A stretch of 64,000 nucleotides of DNA from Closterium sp. Naga37s-1 (Eukaryota; Streptophyta; Zygnematophyceae; Desmidiales; Closteriaceae): positions 1,302,001 through 1,366,000 of the forward strand of contig CANJKZ010000977.1 of assembly GCA_947471745.1 (NCBI GenBank), given 5' to 3'. The position numbers and the translations under genes were made by a program. Positions 35,933-47,700 of the stretch are shown piece by piece. How positions within the stretch are numbered: position 1 is the first letter of the stretch; each line of letters begins with the position of its first letter. Under the pieces are notes generated by a model. That model was not told the DNA's origin. It saw nothing but the letters and a program-made list of their open reading frames with translations, and made no database searches.

Positions 35933-38900
35933 ATGGACGAGTTATGGGTGGAGTCGCCACGCGCGGATGACGACAACCCTAACAACCCCGATTTCCATTC
36001 CGCTCCACTATACCTACAGAACAATGACCAATCCTACCAGCAGCACCAACAAAACCATGGCGGAGCATTTAATAACGGGGACGACGGGTACGATGACTCG
36101 CTTCAGTCCCCCACAATGCCCGCCGGATGCGCCGTTAATTTCCTCAAGTCGTCCAATCCGAGTCGCCAGCGCTCCGGCAGTGTGCGGCAGCGCGTGTGGA
36201 ACAAGGTCCAACGCGCCACGTCGCTTTCCGCCATGGATTTCCAGACCTTCGTGCGCTCGCTCGCGCAGGACCCGAAGCCCGCGCATTCATTCAAGCCGTC
36301 CAGCGGCGGGGAAGGCGGAGAGGCGCGCGGAGGCGCGCAGCAGGTGCGCGGCGAAGAGGCTGCCGGCGCAGCAGCGCAGACGGCGGAAGATTCGTTCTTT
36401 ACCAGGCTAGAAGTCCCCGCGGATAGAGATTTCTCCGCGGCGGCCAGCCCCGCAGCTCCCGCCGATGCTTCCCACGTGGGGCTCTCGCGCGGGAGCGCCG
36501 GTAGCCGGTCCGCTGGCGTCGGATCGCACTGGGGCCTGGCGCGTTCCGCGTCCGACGCGCTGCATCAGATGTTCGGGGGCTCCGGGGGTGGCGGCGGGGG
36601 AAGCGGTGCGGGTGGCGCGGGGGGAAACACTGCGGACGATGGGAGGGAACCGGGGGAAGCCAGTGGCGGAAGCCAGCGGGGAGCAGCGGTGAGGAACCAT
36701 GGGGCTAGCGGAAGGGGAAGCGGCGGTTCCGCTGGGAGAAGCGCAAGTTCTGGGGGGAGTGTTTTTCTACCGTTGAACCAAACTCCGAACCAGACTCCCC
36801 AGGGACCTTCATATTCGCGCCAGCGGAGCTTTTCCGCCAGTGGCGCAGGTTTTTCCGCCATCCCTTCCGCCAGCCCTTCCGCCAGCCCGTACGCTAGCCC
36901 TTACGCTAGCCCGTACGCTGGTCCTGCTGCTTCCGCGGCCGCCCCTTCCTCCTCCGCCTCTCCCTACGGCGGAGGGCTGGGGGGCTCGGGCGGAGGGTTA
37001 GGCTCCTCAGGCGGAAAGGGCGCAAGTTTCGCGGGGCCGAAAGCAGGGCCTCCGTTGCCTTTATCGAGGTCCGCTATAGCGAGGTTTAGGCTTCCGCGCA
37101 TGGCGTCAGAGAGCGGGCGAAGGCACAGGGCGTGGCAGGCTGACCTGGAGGAGGACGATGGGGAGCCGCTAGAGGGGGAGGTGGTATCTGATCCGGTGGG
37201 ATCTAATGTGGCGGGATCTGGGGCAGGCGTGTCCTCTGCTGATGGGGTGAATAACGGTGGGGGAAGTATTGGTGGGGGGAATTTCGGTGCGGGGAGTTTC
37301 AATGGGGGAAGTTATGATGCAGGGCAGAGAGGTGGAGGAGGGAGGTCAGGGTCGGAAGGAGGCGCGGATGGTTTCAAGAGCCAGTCAACGCGGTCAATGC
37401 AGTCAATGCGGCCTGGGTCCTGGTCAGAGAGGCCCAGGGCGACTTTTGAGACGCCTCAGGGGTCAGAAGGAGGAGCAGATGGTTTCAAGAGCCAGTCAAC
37501 GTCTGTAGGGGGTGGTGCTGCTGCTTCTGCTGCTGCTGGCGGCTTTCAGGAGTTCGCCAATGGAGCCCTTCACACGTCCGGATTTGAGCAGACGGGCGCA
37601 GGAGACAGTGGGGCCGCAGCGAGTACTCAGCAGGCGCAGGTACAGCAGCAGGCGCAGCTACAGCAGCAGCAGGCGCAGCAGCAACATGCACGGGCACAGG
37701 GCCCCAGCAATGCAGCAAGCCCAGACGCGGAGATTCTCGTGATCGACCCGGGAAAGGAGTGGCAGCAGCAGCAAAGCACAGGCGCACAGCAAAGCACAGG
37801 CGCTCAGCAGCAGGCGCTGGCAGGCGGATCTCAGCCGTCCGTGCAGCAGGCAGCCGGCGGATCTCGGCCGTCCACGGGCACAGGCTCGCGGGCGACTGCC
37901 GTGGCGTATGTGAGCAAGTTTGAGGAGTACAGGCGGCGACTGGCGGAGCAGCAGCAGCAGCTACAGCAGCAGCATGGGGTAGTAGGGGTGGGGCCAGGGC
38001 AGGGGGGAAGGAACCGAGGAGGTGGTGGTAGGGGCGTTCCCAGAAGTGCGTCTCATGACCCTTTCACTGATAGGTCGTGGCAGGGGCGAGGAGAGGAGAG
38101 CTCAGAAGCTAGCGCTGGTACGGGTCTTACTGGCGCTAGTGCTGGCTTTGCTGGTGATGGGTTCGATGATGCTCTTGGGGAGAGCAGTGCCGCTGGTGGT
38201 TCTGGTGATCCAGGTGCGGCTGTGGGCGGTGGTTTGGGTGGTGGGAGTGGTGGGTTTACCGGGGGTGGTGAAGGGAATAGGGGGATGAGGCAGGGATATG
38301 GCACTTACAGGGGCTCGCCAGCAGCAGCTAGGGGAGGGGGACGAGCAGGCGGCAGGATGGGGGGCAGGGCGGACGGCAGAGCGGGCAGCAGGGCGGGCGG
38401 CAGGGCCGGTGGGGCGTTTATAATGCGGTCGGCATCGCTCGGCAACGCTGGGGATTTCATGGGGCAGCTGGAGGGGGATGACGTGGACGCTGACGTGGAT
38501 GGAGATGTAGATGACTCAGGTGGGGGCTTACCTGGGGGTGTGGAGGCTGGGCAAGGTCAGGAGTGGAGTAAGGGTGGCACGGGGAGTGTGGCAATGGGCG
38601 ATGGGGTTACCACAGGGGTTACCACAGGTGCTGTAGGGCCCAGGGCTGCTGGTTCTTCTGTGTCAGCAGCCGGGGTAAGTAGTGACCGGCTGGGCAGCCG
38701 GGGTAGAGGTAGGGGTCGGGGTGGTGGTAGGGGTAGCGGTGGTGCTGCTGCTGGTCGAGCCTCAGGCTCTCCGTCTGCTACTCTCTCTCTTCGGAACTAT
38801 GAGAAGTTCCGACCCTCATCAGCAGGAGCAGGAGGAGGAGCAGCAGCCGAACCACCCTCCTCTTCAGTGCAATTCCTCTCAGGATCAGGAGAAGGCGGGG

Positions 38901-41900
38901 AGGAGGAGGATGAGGGGCTGGCGACTGTAGCTGCAACTTCCCACGCCCCTGGTGCCTCTAGAAGAGCTGGTTACAGCAGTAGCAGCGGTCGTGGTGGTGG
39001 TGGCTCTGGTGGTGGTTTCATTGCTGGTGGTGTTGCTGCTGGTGCTGCTCCTGGCACTGGGCGTGGTCGGGGTAACCCTAACTCTGCCCCGGGTAACCGC
39101 CGACTGCTGCGGCGGCACACCGACGATCCAACACAGCTGAACCGCGTTCAGACGCCCGACGCGCTCTCGTCCTTTCCTGCCGTGCCGTCCCGCCTTGGCC
39201 CGGGGAACCTCCAGCGTACCTCGTCCTCTGCCGCCCACCGGCCTTCCTCTGCCGCCCAGCGACCTTCAGCTGCCGCCCAGCGGTCTTCCGCTGCCGCCCA
39301 GCGGCCTTCTTCTGCCACCCAGCGACCCTCCTCTGCCGCCCAGCGGCCCTCTTTGTCCTCTTCTGGGCGGCAGCAGGAATTCAGAGACCAAGGGCCGATG
39401 CAGCAGCAGGGGCAGATGCAGGAGCAGATTCAGTATCAAGGGCAGATGCAGCTACAAGGGCAGGGGCAGGGGCAGGGGCAGGCACAGGAGCAGATGCAAC
39501 AGCAGGGGCAGATGCAGGGGCAGGGGCAGATGCAGCAGCAGGGGCAGATGCAGCTGCAAGGGCAGGGGCAGGGGCAGGGACAGGGACAGATGCAAAGGCA
39601 GGGGCAGGGGCAGATGCAGGGGCAGGGGCAGATGCAGCTGCAAGGGCAGGGGCAGGGGCAGGCACAGGGACAGATGCAAAGGCAGGGGCAGGGGCAGATG
39701 CAGGGGCATGGGCAGATGCAGCAGCAGCACGGGCAGATGCAGCATCAGGGGCAGATGCAGCATCAAGGGCAGATGCAGCATCAGGGGCAGATGCAGCATC
39801 AGGGGCAAATGCAGCAGCTGGGGCAGATGCAGCATCAGGGGCAGATGCAGCATCAGGGGCAAATGCAGCAGCTGGGGCAGATGCAGCAGCAGGGGCAGAT
39901 GCAGCAGCAGCAGGGGCAGATGCAGCAGCAGGGGCAGATGCAGCAGCAGGGGCAGATGCAGCAGCAGGGGCAGATGCAGCAGCAGGGGCGGATGCAGCAG
40001 CAGGGGCAGATGCAGCAGCAGGGGCAGATGCAGCAGCAGGGGCAGATGCAGCAGCAGGGGCAGATGCAGCAGCAGGGGCAGATGCAGCAGCAGGGGCAGA
40101 TGCAGCAGCAGGGGCAGATGCAGCAGCAGAGGCAGGCAAGAGGTCAAGGGCCGTCAGTGTCCTCCTCGCCCCTGCGACAGCGCCCGAGCCCCTCTCCTTC
40201 AATCAACGGTTCTGATTCCTCTGAAGAGCACCAGGTACGTCAACAGCCCGCCACATCCCCCTCCTCCCCGCTCCGGGCCAGGCCTGGCCCTTCCTCCCCG
40301 TCCGAAAGCCCTTATCCGAGGCAAGAAGAGAAGATTTCCCGTCCCTCCACCTCCCCGCTCCGGACCAGGCCAAGCCCTTCCGCCGCATCCGAAGGTCTTG
40401 ATGTGACACAAGAAGATCAGATTCTACTCCGGCCCTCCACCTCGTCCTCCTCTTCCTCCCCGGTTCGGCCGGGGCTGGATGCGCCTCCCAAGCGCCGGGC
40501 CTTGTCAGGCCCCCTGCAGGCCCGTGCTGGCCGCAGCTCTGCTTCTACCCTCCCTGCTGCCAATGCTGTCGCTGGCAACGCTGGCAGCAGCAGCAGCACT
40601 ACCAGCAGCAGCAGCAGCGGCGGCAGCAGCAGTAGCAGCAGCAGTGGCAGCAGCAGCAGCAGCACTGGCAGCATCATTAACAGCAGCAGTGGCAGCACCA
40701 GCAGCAGCAACAGCAGCAGCAGCAACACTAACAGTAGCAGCAGCAGTTACAGGGCCCAAAGGCCGGGCCCAGTGGCATGCCCCCCTCGTGCATCTCCCAA
40801 TCAGCTCTTCAACCAACAGAGCCCCAAAAGCCAGGCTTTAAGCCCTCACAACCAGACTGCAATCCGCTCTCCCTCTGCCAGAAGCCCTCGTGCCGGCCTG
40901 CCCCCTCCTCCTACCCCTCCCTTGCGCTCTCCGTCCGCTCGTTCTCCGCTTTCTCCTCTTTCTTCCCCTCTTTCTCGGGATAAGCTGGCCTCACAGCGGT
41001 TAGAGCAGAGGCCCCCACTGTCGCCACTTTCACCACAGCAGGGGCAGCAGCAACAGCAGCTGATGCAGCAGTCGCAGCAGCCGTGGCAACAGCAGGGCCA
41101 GCTGCTGCAGGGGCAGCAGCAGGGGCAGCAGCAGGGGCAGCAGCAGGGGGGGCAGGGGCAGCAGCAGCCGTGGCAGCAGCAAGGACAGCAGCCACAGCAG
41201 CCCACCTCTCCTCAAAGCATTGCCGTGCACCATGCCCCCCCCTCCAGCCCTATACAAGCACTCGTCCAATACCCCACCACCAGCCCTGTTCAAACACTTA
41301 TGCAGCATGTGCCTGCTAGCCCCTCCCAGAGTGTGTATGGGCCGGTTGAGATGCAGCATATGCCTGAACATGCTCCCCTGCATTCTCCCTTGCGCTCTCC
41401 ACACACGCTCACTCACTCCCCCCATTCGCCCCTTCATTCTCCCCGTGCTCCCATGCAACCCCCACATTCGCCCATGCACTCCCCCCGTGCTCCCATGCAC
41501 TCCCCACGTGCTGCCCCACACTCCCCCCATGCGCCCATGCATTCCCCCCATGCGCCCAGGAACTCCCCCCGTGCTGCCCCACTCTCCCCCCATGCGCCCA
41601 TGCACTCCCCCCACGCGCCCATGCACTCCCCCCATTCGCCCATGCACTCCCCACGTGCTGCCCCACTCTCCCCTCATGCGCCCATGCACTCCCCCCACGC
41701 GCCCATGCAGTCCTCCCATTCGCCCATGCACTCTCCCCACGCGCCCATGCACTCCCCACATGCGCCCATGCACTCCCCACATGCGCCCATGCACTCCCCC
41801 CATGCGCCCATGCACTCCCCACATGCGCCTATGCACTCCCCACATGCGCCCATGCACTCCCCCCATGCGCACATGCACTCCCCACATGCTGTCCCACACT

Positions 41901-42699
41901 CCCCCCACGCTCCTATGCACTCCCCCCATGGTCTCACCCACGCCCCCCATTCCCCCCTTCACTCCCCCCATGCGCCTATGCACTCCCCTCATGCTGCCCC
42001 ACTCTCCCCCCACGCTCCCATGCACTCCCCCCATTCCCCCCTGTGGTCCCCCACACAAGGACTGCACCCCCCCCATTCCCCCCTTCACTCTCCCCATGCG
42101 CACTCCCCTTCCCACCCCATAGTCCCCCCCCACTCCCCCATGCGCTCTCCCCACCCAGCCCCTCCATATGACCAGCAACAGCCCGTCTCCCCCATCTCTT
42201 TTTCCCCCAACTCCTTTGCCCCCAACTCCTTCCCCCCCTCCTCCTCTTTCCCCAACTCCTCCTTCAATTCGGAGGCTCGGAAACCTCCCGAGGCTGGGCA
42301 ACCGGCTAGGAAGCTCGGTGCGGCAGAGGAAAGCACACCCACACCTGCATTGGGCGGTGGAAGTGAGAGTATTGTGACTGTATTGGACTGTGATAGTGGC
42401 GACATGTTTTCGTTTGAGCAGGAGAGGCAGGAGGTGCCTGGTGTGGGGGTGAGCGTGCGTGCGAGGGAAGTGATGCGGGTACATGCTGACGAGGAGGAGA
42501 GTGATGGGAACCAGTTACAGCAGCAGCAGCAGTGGCAGCTGCAGCAAAAACAGCTGCTGCTGCAGCAGCGGCAGCAGCAGCAGCAGCAGCAACAGCAACA
42601 AGAACAACTGCAACAGCAACAGCATTTGCAACAACAACAACTACAACAACAACAGAAGCAGCAACTGCAACAGCAACAGTACCACCAGCAGCAACAAGC

Positions 42700-42734
<35 letters not shown>

Positions 42735-43300
42735 TACAAAGACACCAAGAGCAGCTGCAGCAGTTTTCACTCCTAACCTCCTCCACTGAGCCATTCCTTC
42801 CCACCTCTAACGCATTGTTCTATCCACCTTCTAACCAAACCCCCCAAGCCCTCCAAACCTCCCAAAGCCACACGCAGCAGCAGCACCCAGGAACCATCCC
42901 ACACCTCTCCCCTCCTCCCTCTCACACACCCTCCGCTCCCTCCGACTCTCCTTCCTTCTCTCACGTCTCCCCTCCCCCCTCCTACTACGACCCTGCAAAC
43001 CCCTCCCTTCCCTCCCATACCACTCACAACCGCTTTGCAAACCCACACAGTAGCGCGTACACCTCTGATCCTACCGCCTCCCCTCAGGACTCCTTGCCTC
43101 GCATGCACACCAACCCTCTGCACTACAGACGGCCTTACAACACCCACCTGCCCCGCCGCCCCCCTCGTCCCGTCCCGCCTCAGTCTAGAAATGCCCTGGC
43201 CGGCGGCGGAGGAGGGGGGTTTGCCTCAGCCAGACTTGGGAGTGGTAGTGCCCAGGCGGGTGCTTTGACTGGTCGCAGCACTTTCACTGTTGACTTCTGA
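35933..43300 (+). CDS. Giant low-complexity, intrinsically disordered protein (2,455 residues, one exon)
   Basis: A single open frame of 7,368 bp with an ATG in GCTATGG context. Function and family are not recognised. The N-terminus (about residues 1-115, with basic RQRSGSVRQRVWNKVQRA and AMDFQTFVRSLAQDPK) is the only part that looks like normal folded or conserved sequence. After it come a Gly/Ser-rich zone (about 210-390), a Gly/Arg-rich zone (680-1,090), PSSAAQR repeats (1,100-1,143), GQMQQQ repeats (1,155-1,402), a serine tract (1,550-1,607), Gln blocks (1,700-1,765), more than 40 HSP-type repeats such as MHSPHAP (1,815-2,075) and a poly-Gln stretch (2,195-2,278). The frame stays open across many different repeat types while other genes here are cut into short exons, so coding pressure is likely. 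It could be a condensate-forming or scaffold protein; that is inference from composition only. Confidence 0.75.
37344..37503 (+). repeat. Duplicated coding segment with a palindrome at the junction
   Basis: The codons for GSEGGADGFKSQST occur twice (37,347-37,392 and 37,459-37,503). Directly before the second copy lies TTTTGAGACGCCTCA (37,444-37,458), a variant of the window-wide palindrome. Confidence 0.8.
39397..40137 (+). repeat. Coding 12-18 bp GGGCAGATGCAGCAGCA repeats
   Basis: Several dozen units of CAGATGCAGCAGCAGGGG and shorter forms encode GQMQQQ. Unit length is always a multiple of three, so the frame is kept. Confidence 0.93.
41385..42160 (+). repeat. Coding 21-bp repeats for MHSPHAP-type motifs
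   Basis: Units such as ATGCACTCCCCCCATGCGCCC encode MHSPHAP; variants include LHSPHSP, MHSPRAP and PHSPHAP. More than 40 SPH/SPR motifs occur. The SP dipeptides could be proline-directed phosphorylation sites (inference). Confidence 0.92.
42513..42765 (+). repeat. CAG/CAA tract encoding poly-glutamine
   Basis: Long run of CAG and CAA codons with scattered Leu, His, Lys and Tyr. Mixing of CAA and CAG suggests an old tract rather than a recent pure expansion. Confidence 0.93.
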
Positions 43301-43309
43301 TGACTTTTT

Positions 43310-43725
43310 TATGACACTTGATGACTTCTGCCAACACACCCGATATTATTCCATTAATGTGAGCAACCCCCATCTGGGTTCATTGCCTTGCATGCACACC
43401 GATCCTCTCCACTACAGTCAGCCTTACGACACGCTCCTGCCTCGCCGCTGCCCCTCTCCCTGTCCCGCCTGAGTCTAGAAATGTGCTGGCTGCAGCAGCT
43501 GTTAGGGCAGCTGGAGGCGGGCTTGTTTTAGCCAGAATTGGGAGTTCCAATGCCCAGGTATCTATTCTCACTGTTGACTTTTGACATCCGACCTCATTCT
43601 AGAAACGCATTGCAGCAGCTGCAAGGGCTGGTGGAGGAGGACTTTCTGCAGTCAAAATCTGGATTGCAAGGCAGTGTGCAGGCTGGTGTATGACTGTTTG
43701 TTCGATTGTTGATTTGTGACTTGGC
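43310..43725 (+). pseudogene. Decayed tandem copies of the 3' end of the giant ORF
   Basis: Downstream of the stop, 43,374-43,584 repeats the gene's last ~200 bp (RMHTNPLHYRRPYNT... to ...VDF-stop), with frame breaks, and ends again in GTTGACTTTTGA. A second, weaker copy from about 43,587 to 43,720 repeats TCTAGAAACGC...GGTGGAGGAGG...TTGATTTGTGA. The real gene is the upstream copy. Confidence 0.8.
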
Positions 43726-44744
43726 TTGAAAAGGTTCCCTACTTAATTTCAGGCAAAAGTGCCCCCCTAATGGCCAGAGTGTTGTTGCGGTGAACTGGGC
43801 TGTTCGATTTATTATTCTGCTGCTTATTATTTATGACCTCAAGGTTATACGATAATTGTAATACGTGCTGTCAGAACACTCTAGATGGTCAGTAAATCCC
43901 GGATTAATCGAGTGGGCTTGTTTCGGCAATACCGAGACCAGAATACCCCTTCGCTGACGTCATTCAAAGTGACAGTTCCAACGCCCAGTCTTTATAATGG
44001 GAGATCAAGTAGCTCCCTACGTCATTATTATTTGCAGGGAGTTTCTTCGTTAAATTACGACGGGCCACCTTGTTCGCGTCTCCATGCGGAGCATGGGAAA
44101 TGAGTCGTGTTTTTAGTCAACTCAAAACACGCTTTATGTGGAGCATGGGGAATGTGAGACCCTGGCGATTCGATTCCTCACATGGCTCGAAGAGACGTTC
44201 GTTTCGAGGCGACTCGCTGTCGCCCGTCCTTTTCCGTCCTTCCGTTCAAGATTGAGTCGGTCTCAATCGGGATTGGACGTCCAGGATCATATCCGTTCTC
44301 AAATGTCTTAATCCGAGGCGTTCAGTTGATCCGGTCCCTTGCGATAGCTGGAAACGACGTTGTTCTGAGGCCCTCTGTCCCTCAATGGCACGCAATGCCT
44401 CTCAATAGCACTGTCGAACGAGATGACACTGCCGAGCTGGCTTGCGGTGCCTTACACGTTGATACGATGTCAGACTGCTGATGGTACTACCACATTCAGA
44501 GGAGATTCCTAAGACTCGACTGGACAGGATCGAGAGAGACCCATTCGAGGTTCTTCACACCACTTTGAGGTCACCTCAATGCATGGTACTACTAGGCGGG
44601 TCCCAAGGACCCAAGCCTGGAATAAGCGGTTCCACGACGGTCTCTGGGTCGATTCGCTCCGGCATATAGGAGGTACCTCTATACCTCTATCGCTCTGGGT
44701 AGCATAGTGCTGCAAAACCATAGTCCAGCTCCGGACCATCGGCT
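43726..44744. other. Intergenic region upstream of FMO1
   Basis: No supported gene. One palindrome variant, GTGTTTTTAGTCAACTCAAAACAC, lies at 44,107-44,130. Confidence 0.5.
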
Positions 44745-47700
44745 ATGACTGCCAGTGGCGTGTCAAGTGGTTATGGAGTAACAGGCACCAGAAACATGTG
44801 CGTGCTCAACTGTCACGCTACACCGCGTATACTGCGTACACCAGAGGCACTACTGAGTAGTAATCCTCGTTCTCAGGCTGTTCGATTGAGGGCACAAGCA
44901 TCAGATGCCGTGCGTCTCACACCTGGAACCTCCATAGGCCTATCGACCAGCTTCTGTGAAGGTTGCTTCGACAACAACGGCCGTGGAAACGGCAAGAGCG
45001 GTTGCTGTAGCAGTAGGTCGAAGAAAACTATTTCTGCAGCAATGTCGTCTGCTGTTCCCAGTGCTAACCACGGTAGCAGGAGCGATGCCGCATCTGCATC
45101 TTCCTCTTCTTCTTCTGCTGCTGCTGCTACTGGCTCTGCTGCGGCTGATGCGGCTGTTGCCAGCACCAAGGGCACAGGGGGACCAGCAGTGTCGGAGGCA
45201 GTCATTGTGGGTGGAGGATTGGCCGGCTTCGCATTGGCTATCGGCCTCCGGAACCTTGGAATTGACGCGCAGGTGAGAGGCCTGGGAGTTGGGATAGCGC
45301 AGCGGTTCTGCTTACAAGTTTATCTTTGTGTCTACTAAAAAAGAATTGACTATTGGCCTCCGGAATATTGGGATCGACGCGCAGGTGAGTGAGCTGGGGT
45401 TTTGATCAGCATAACTTTATCTGGTTGTTGTACGTGGGTTTACTCTACTCGACTGCTGCTACAGCGGCAGCGCTACTGTGCCATCACCACTGCTACACTA
45501 CCAGCACCATTGCTACATGTCATGCCATGCTTTAGGCGCATCATGCCATGCCATGCCATGTCAAGTGATGTACCATGTCTCAAAACCGGCGTGCATGTGT
45601 ATGAGGCGCGCAGGGAGGTGGGAGGAGGGGAGGGCACCATCATCTCTCTCTTCCCAAAGGCTCAGCGAAGCCTCACACCGCCTTTCAAAACACGCCCCAT
45701 AATTTGTTATTATCTCAAATCCTGCTTGCAGGTGTACGAGGCGCGCAAGGAGGTGGGAGGAGGGGAGGGCACCATCATCTCTCTCTTCCCCAACGGGCTC
45801 AGGGCGCTCAGCCGAATCGACCCTGCCATCATGCCCCAGGCATGTCGTTCGTGATAATAATGGCATGGTTGTGTGTGTCGGTGATGCTTGCATGCGTGCC
45901 TCCTCTGCCTCTTCCCCAACGGGCTCAGGGCGCTCAGCCGAATCGACCCTGCCATCGTGCCCCAGGCATGTGATTCGTGCTTGCAATGGCTGCATGTGAT
46001 GTGAGAGCTGGTTGTGTTGTGTGTTTCAGGCATATCCTCAACATGCTGCTGATGAGCCTCCATGCTTCTCTAACGGGCTCAGGGTGCTCAATCGAATCGA
46101 CCCCGCCATTGTGCCCCAGGCATGTCATGTCATGTCATGCCATGTCATGTTGATGCGTGCAGGCTGCCTGCACTGCAACATGCCGTAGTGAAGCAGGTGG
46201 TTTTCGAGAATTCTCACAAACCACGTGCAGGCTGCAGCATGCAATATTACCGTAGAGACTGCATGTGCGATGTTGATTGCATGTGCTATGTTTAATCGCA
46301 TTTGCGATGTTTAATCGCATGTGCGATGTTTAATCGCATGTGCGATGTTTAATCGCATGTGCGATGTTTAATCGCATGTGAGATTGTTTTATTCCTGGGC
46401 GTCGCCAATCTCACCAGGCTCCGCCTCTCCTCCATTCCTCATTCTCTCCAGCTGATCCCCCTCGGTGTCACAGACCCCGCCAGCTTCCTCCTCTCCCCTG
46501 CGGGTGAAGTCATCGCCCCATGGGGCTACAGTGCCACCATGACCGCCCGCTTTGGCCTGCCCATGCTCTCCATCCGCTGGCGAGACGTGCTCGACGTGCT
46601 GCGCGGAATGCTGCCGAACGACGCTGTCCACACCGGCCACCGGCTCGTGAAGGTCGCGCAGAGGGAGGAGGCTGGAAGGAATGGGGAGGAGTCCGGTGCG
46701 GTGGAGAGGGATGGCGTGGCGGAGGGGGAAGGCATGGTGGAGTGCTTTTTCAGCACAGTTTCTTGCGGCAACGAGCATCTCGTGCGCGTGGAGGTGGGTG
46801 GGTTTCTGACTAGACTCTGAAAAGAGGGAGTGGATTGCTACTTTTACATCTGTTGACTGCCTTTGGTTTGTGTGGCAACGAGCATCTCGTGTGCGTGTGA
46901 CTCGACTCAGTATAGGTTAGGGGAGATACGTACGGGTGGAATGCTTTTTCTCCACTGTTTCGTGTGGCAACGAGCACCGTGTTCGCGTTGCAATGCTTTC
47001 TCCCCGCTGCTTCATGTGGTAATGAGCATGTCGTGCACGTGGTGTAGAGGAGTTGGGGGCAGGGTAACCAAAAGGGCATGGTGCACACACTCACAGACAA
47101 AAAATCGAGGTGCAATGCCAGAAATATTCTAGGCTTACCTCTCTCTTGCCACTCCAACTCTTTCCAAAGCCACTTCCTCCCTTGGGCACTCTACTTACCA
47201 CACTTTCCACCTCTTTCCACCGCACTTCATCCCTTCCTTTGTTCCCTCCTATTCGGCGGACCCCTCTGCTGCTGGGGCCAGACTGCATTCACTCAGATGC
47301 AGTGACTCTTGCTCCGCTACCACTCTCTTTCGTTGTGGCACCAATCTCCACCGCACTTCACCGTACGATTCTTTCCCTGAACCCCCTTATCGCCAGACCC
47401 CGCTGCTGCTGGGGGCAGACGGCATTCACTCGGAGGCACGGAAGCAGCTGCTGGGGGACGGAGTGAGTCCGCGGGACAACGGCAGAACCATCTGGAGGGC
47501 CATCATCGATAGTAGCCTCTGCCCCCACCCTGTATGTGCCTCTCTGCCCCCACCCTGTATATGTGCCTCTGCCCCCATCCCGTATGGGCCTCGCTGCCCC
47601 CACCCTCCGTACAAGCCTCTCGATGTGCATTCATTCACCTTCTCAGGTTCTATCCAACATGAGCTGTCTTGATTTCCATGCTGCCCTGTCCGTTCTCCTC

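Noticed and set aside
36014..43268. Many other-frame ORFs inside the giant ORF (for example Arg-rich at 39,195-40,406, Leu-rich at 39,452-40,147)
   Set aside because: Shadows of the repetitive coding sequence in other frames.
43885..44739. Several 60-100 codon frames upstream of FMO1
   Set aside because: No recognisable motifs and no link to a neighbouring exon.
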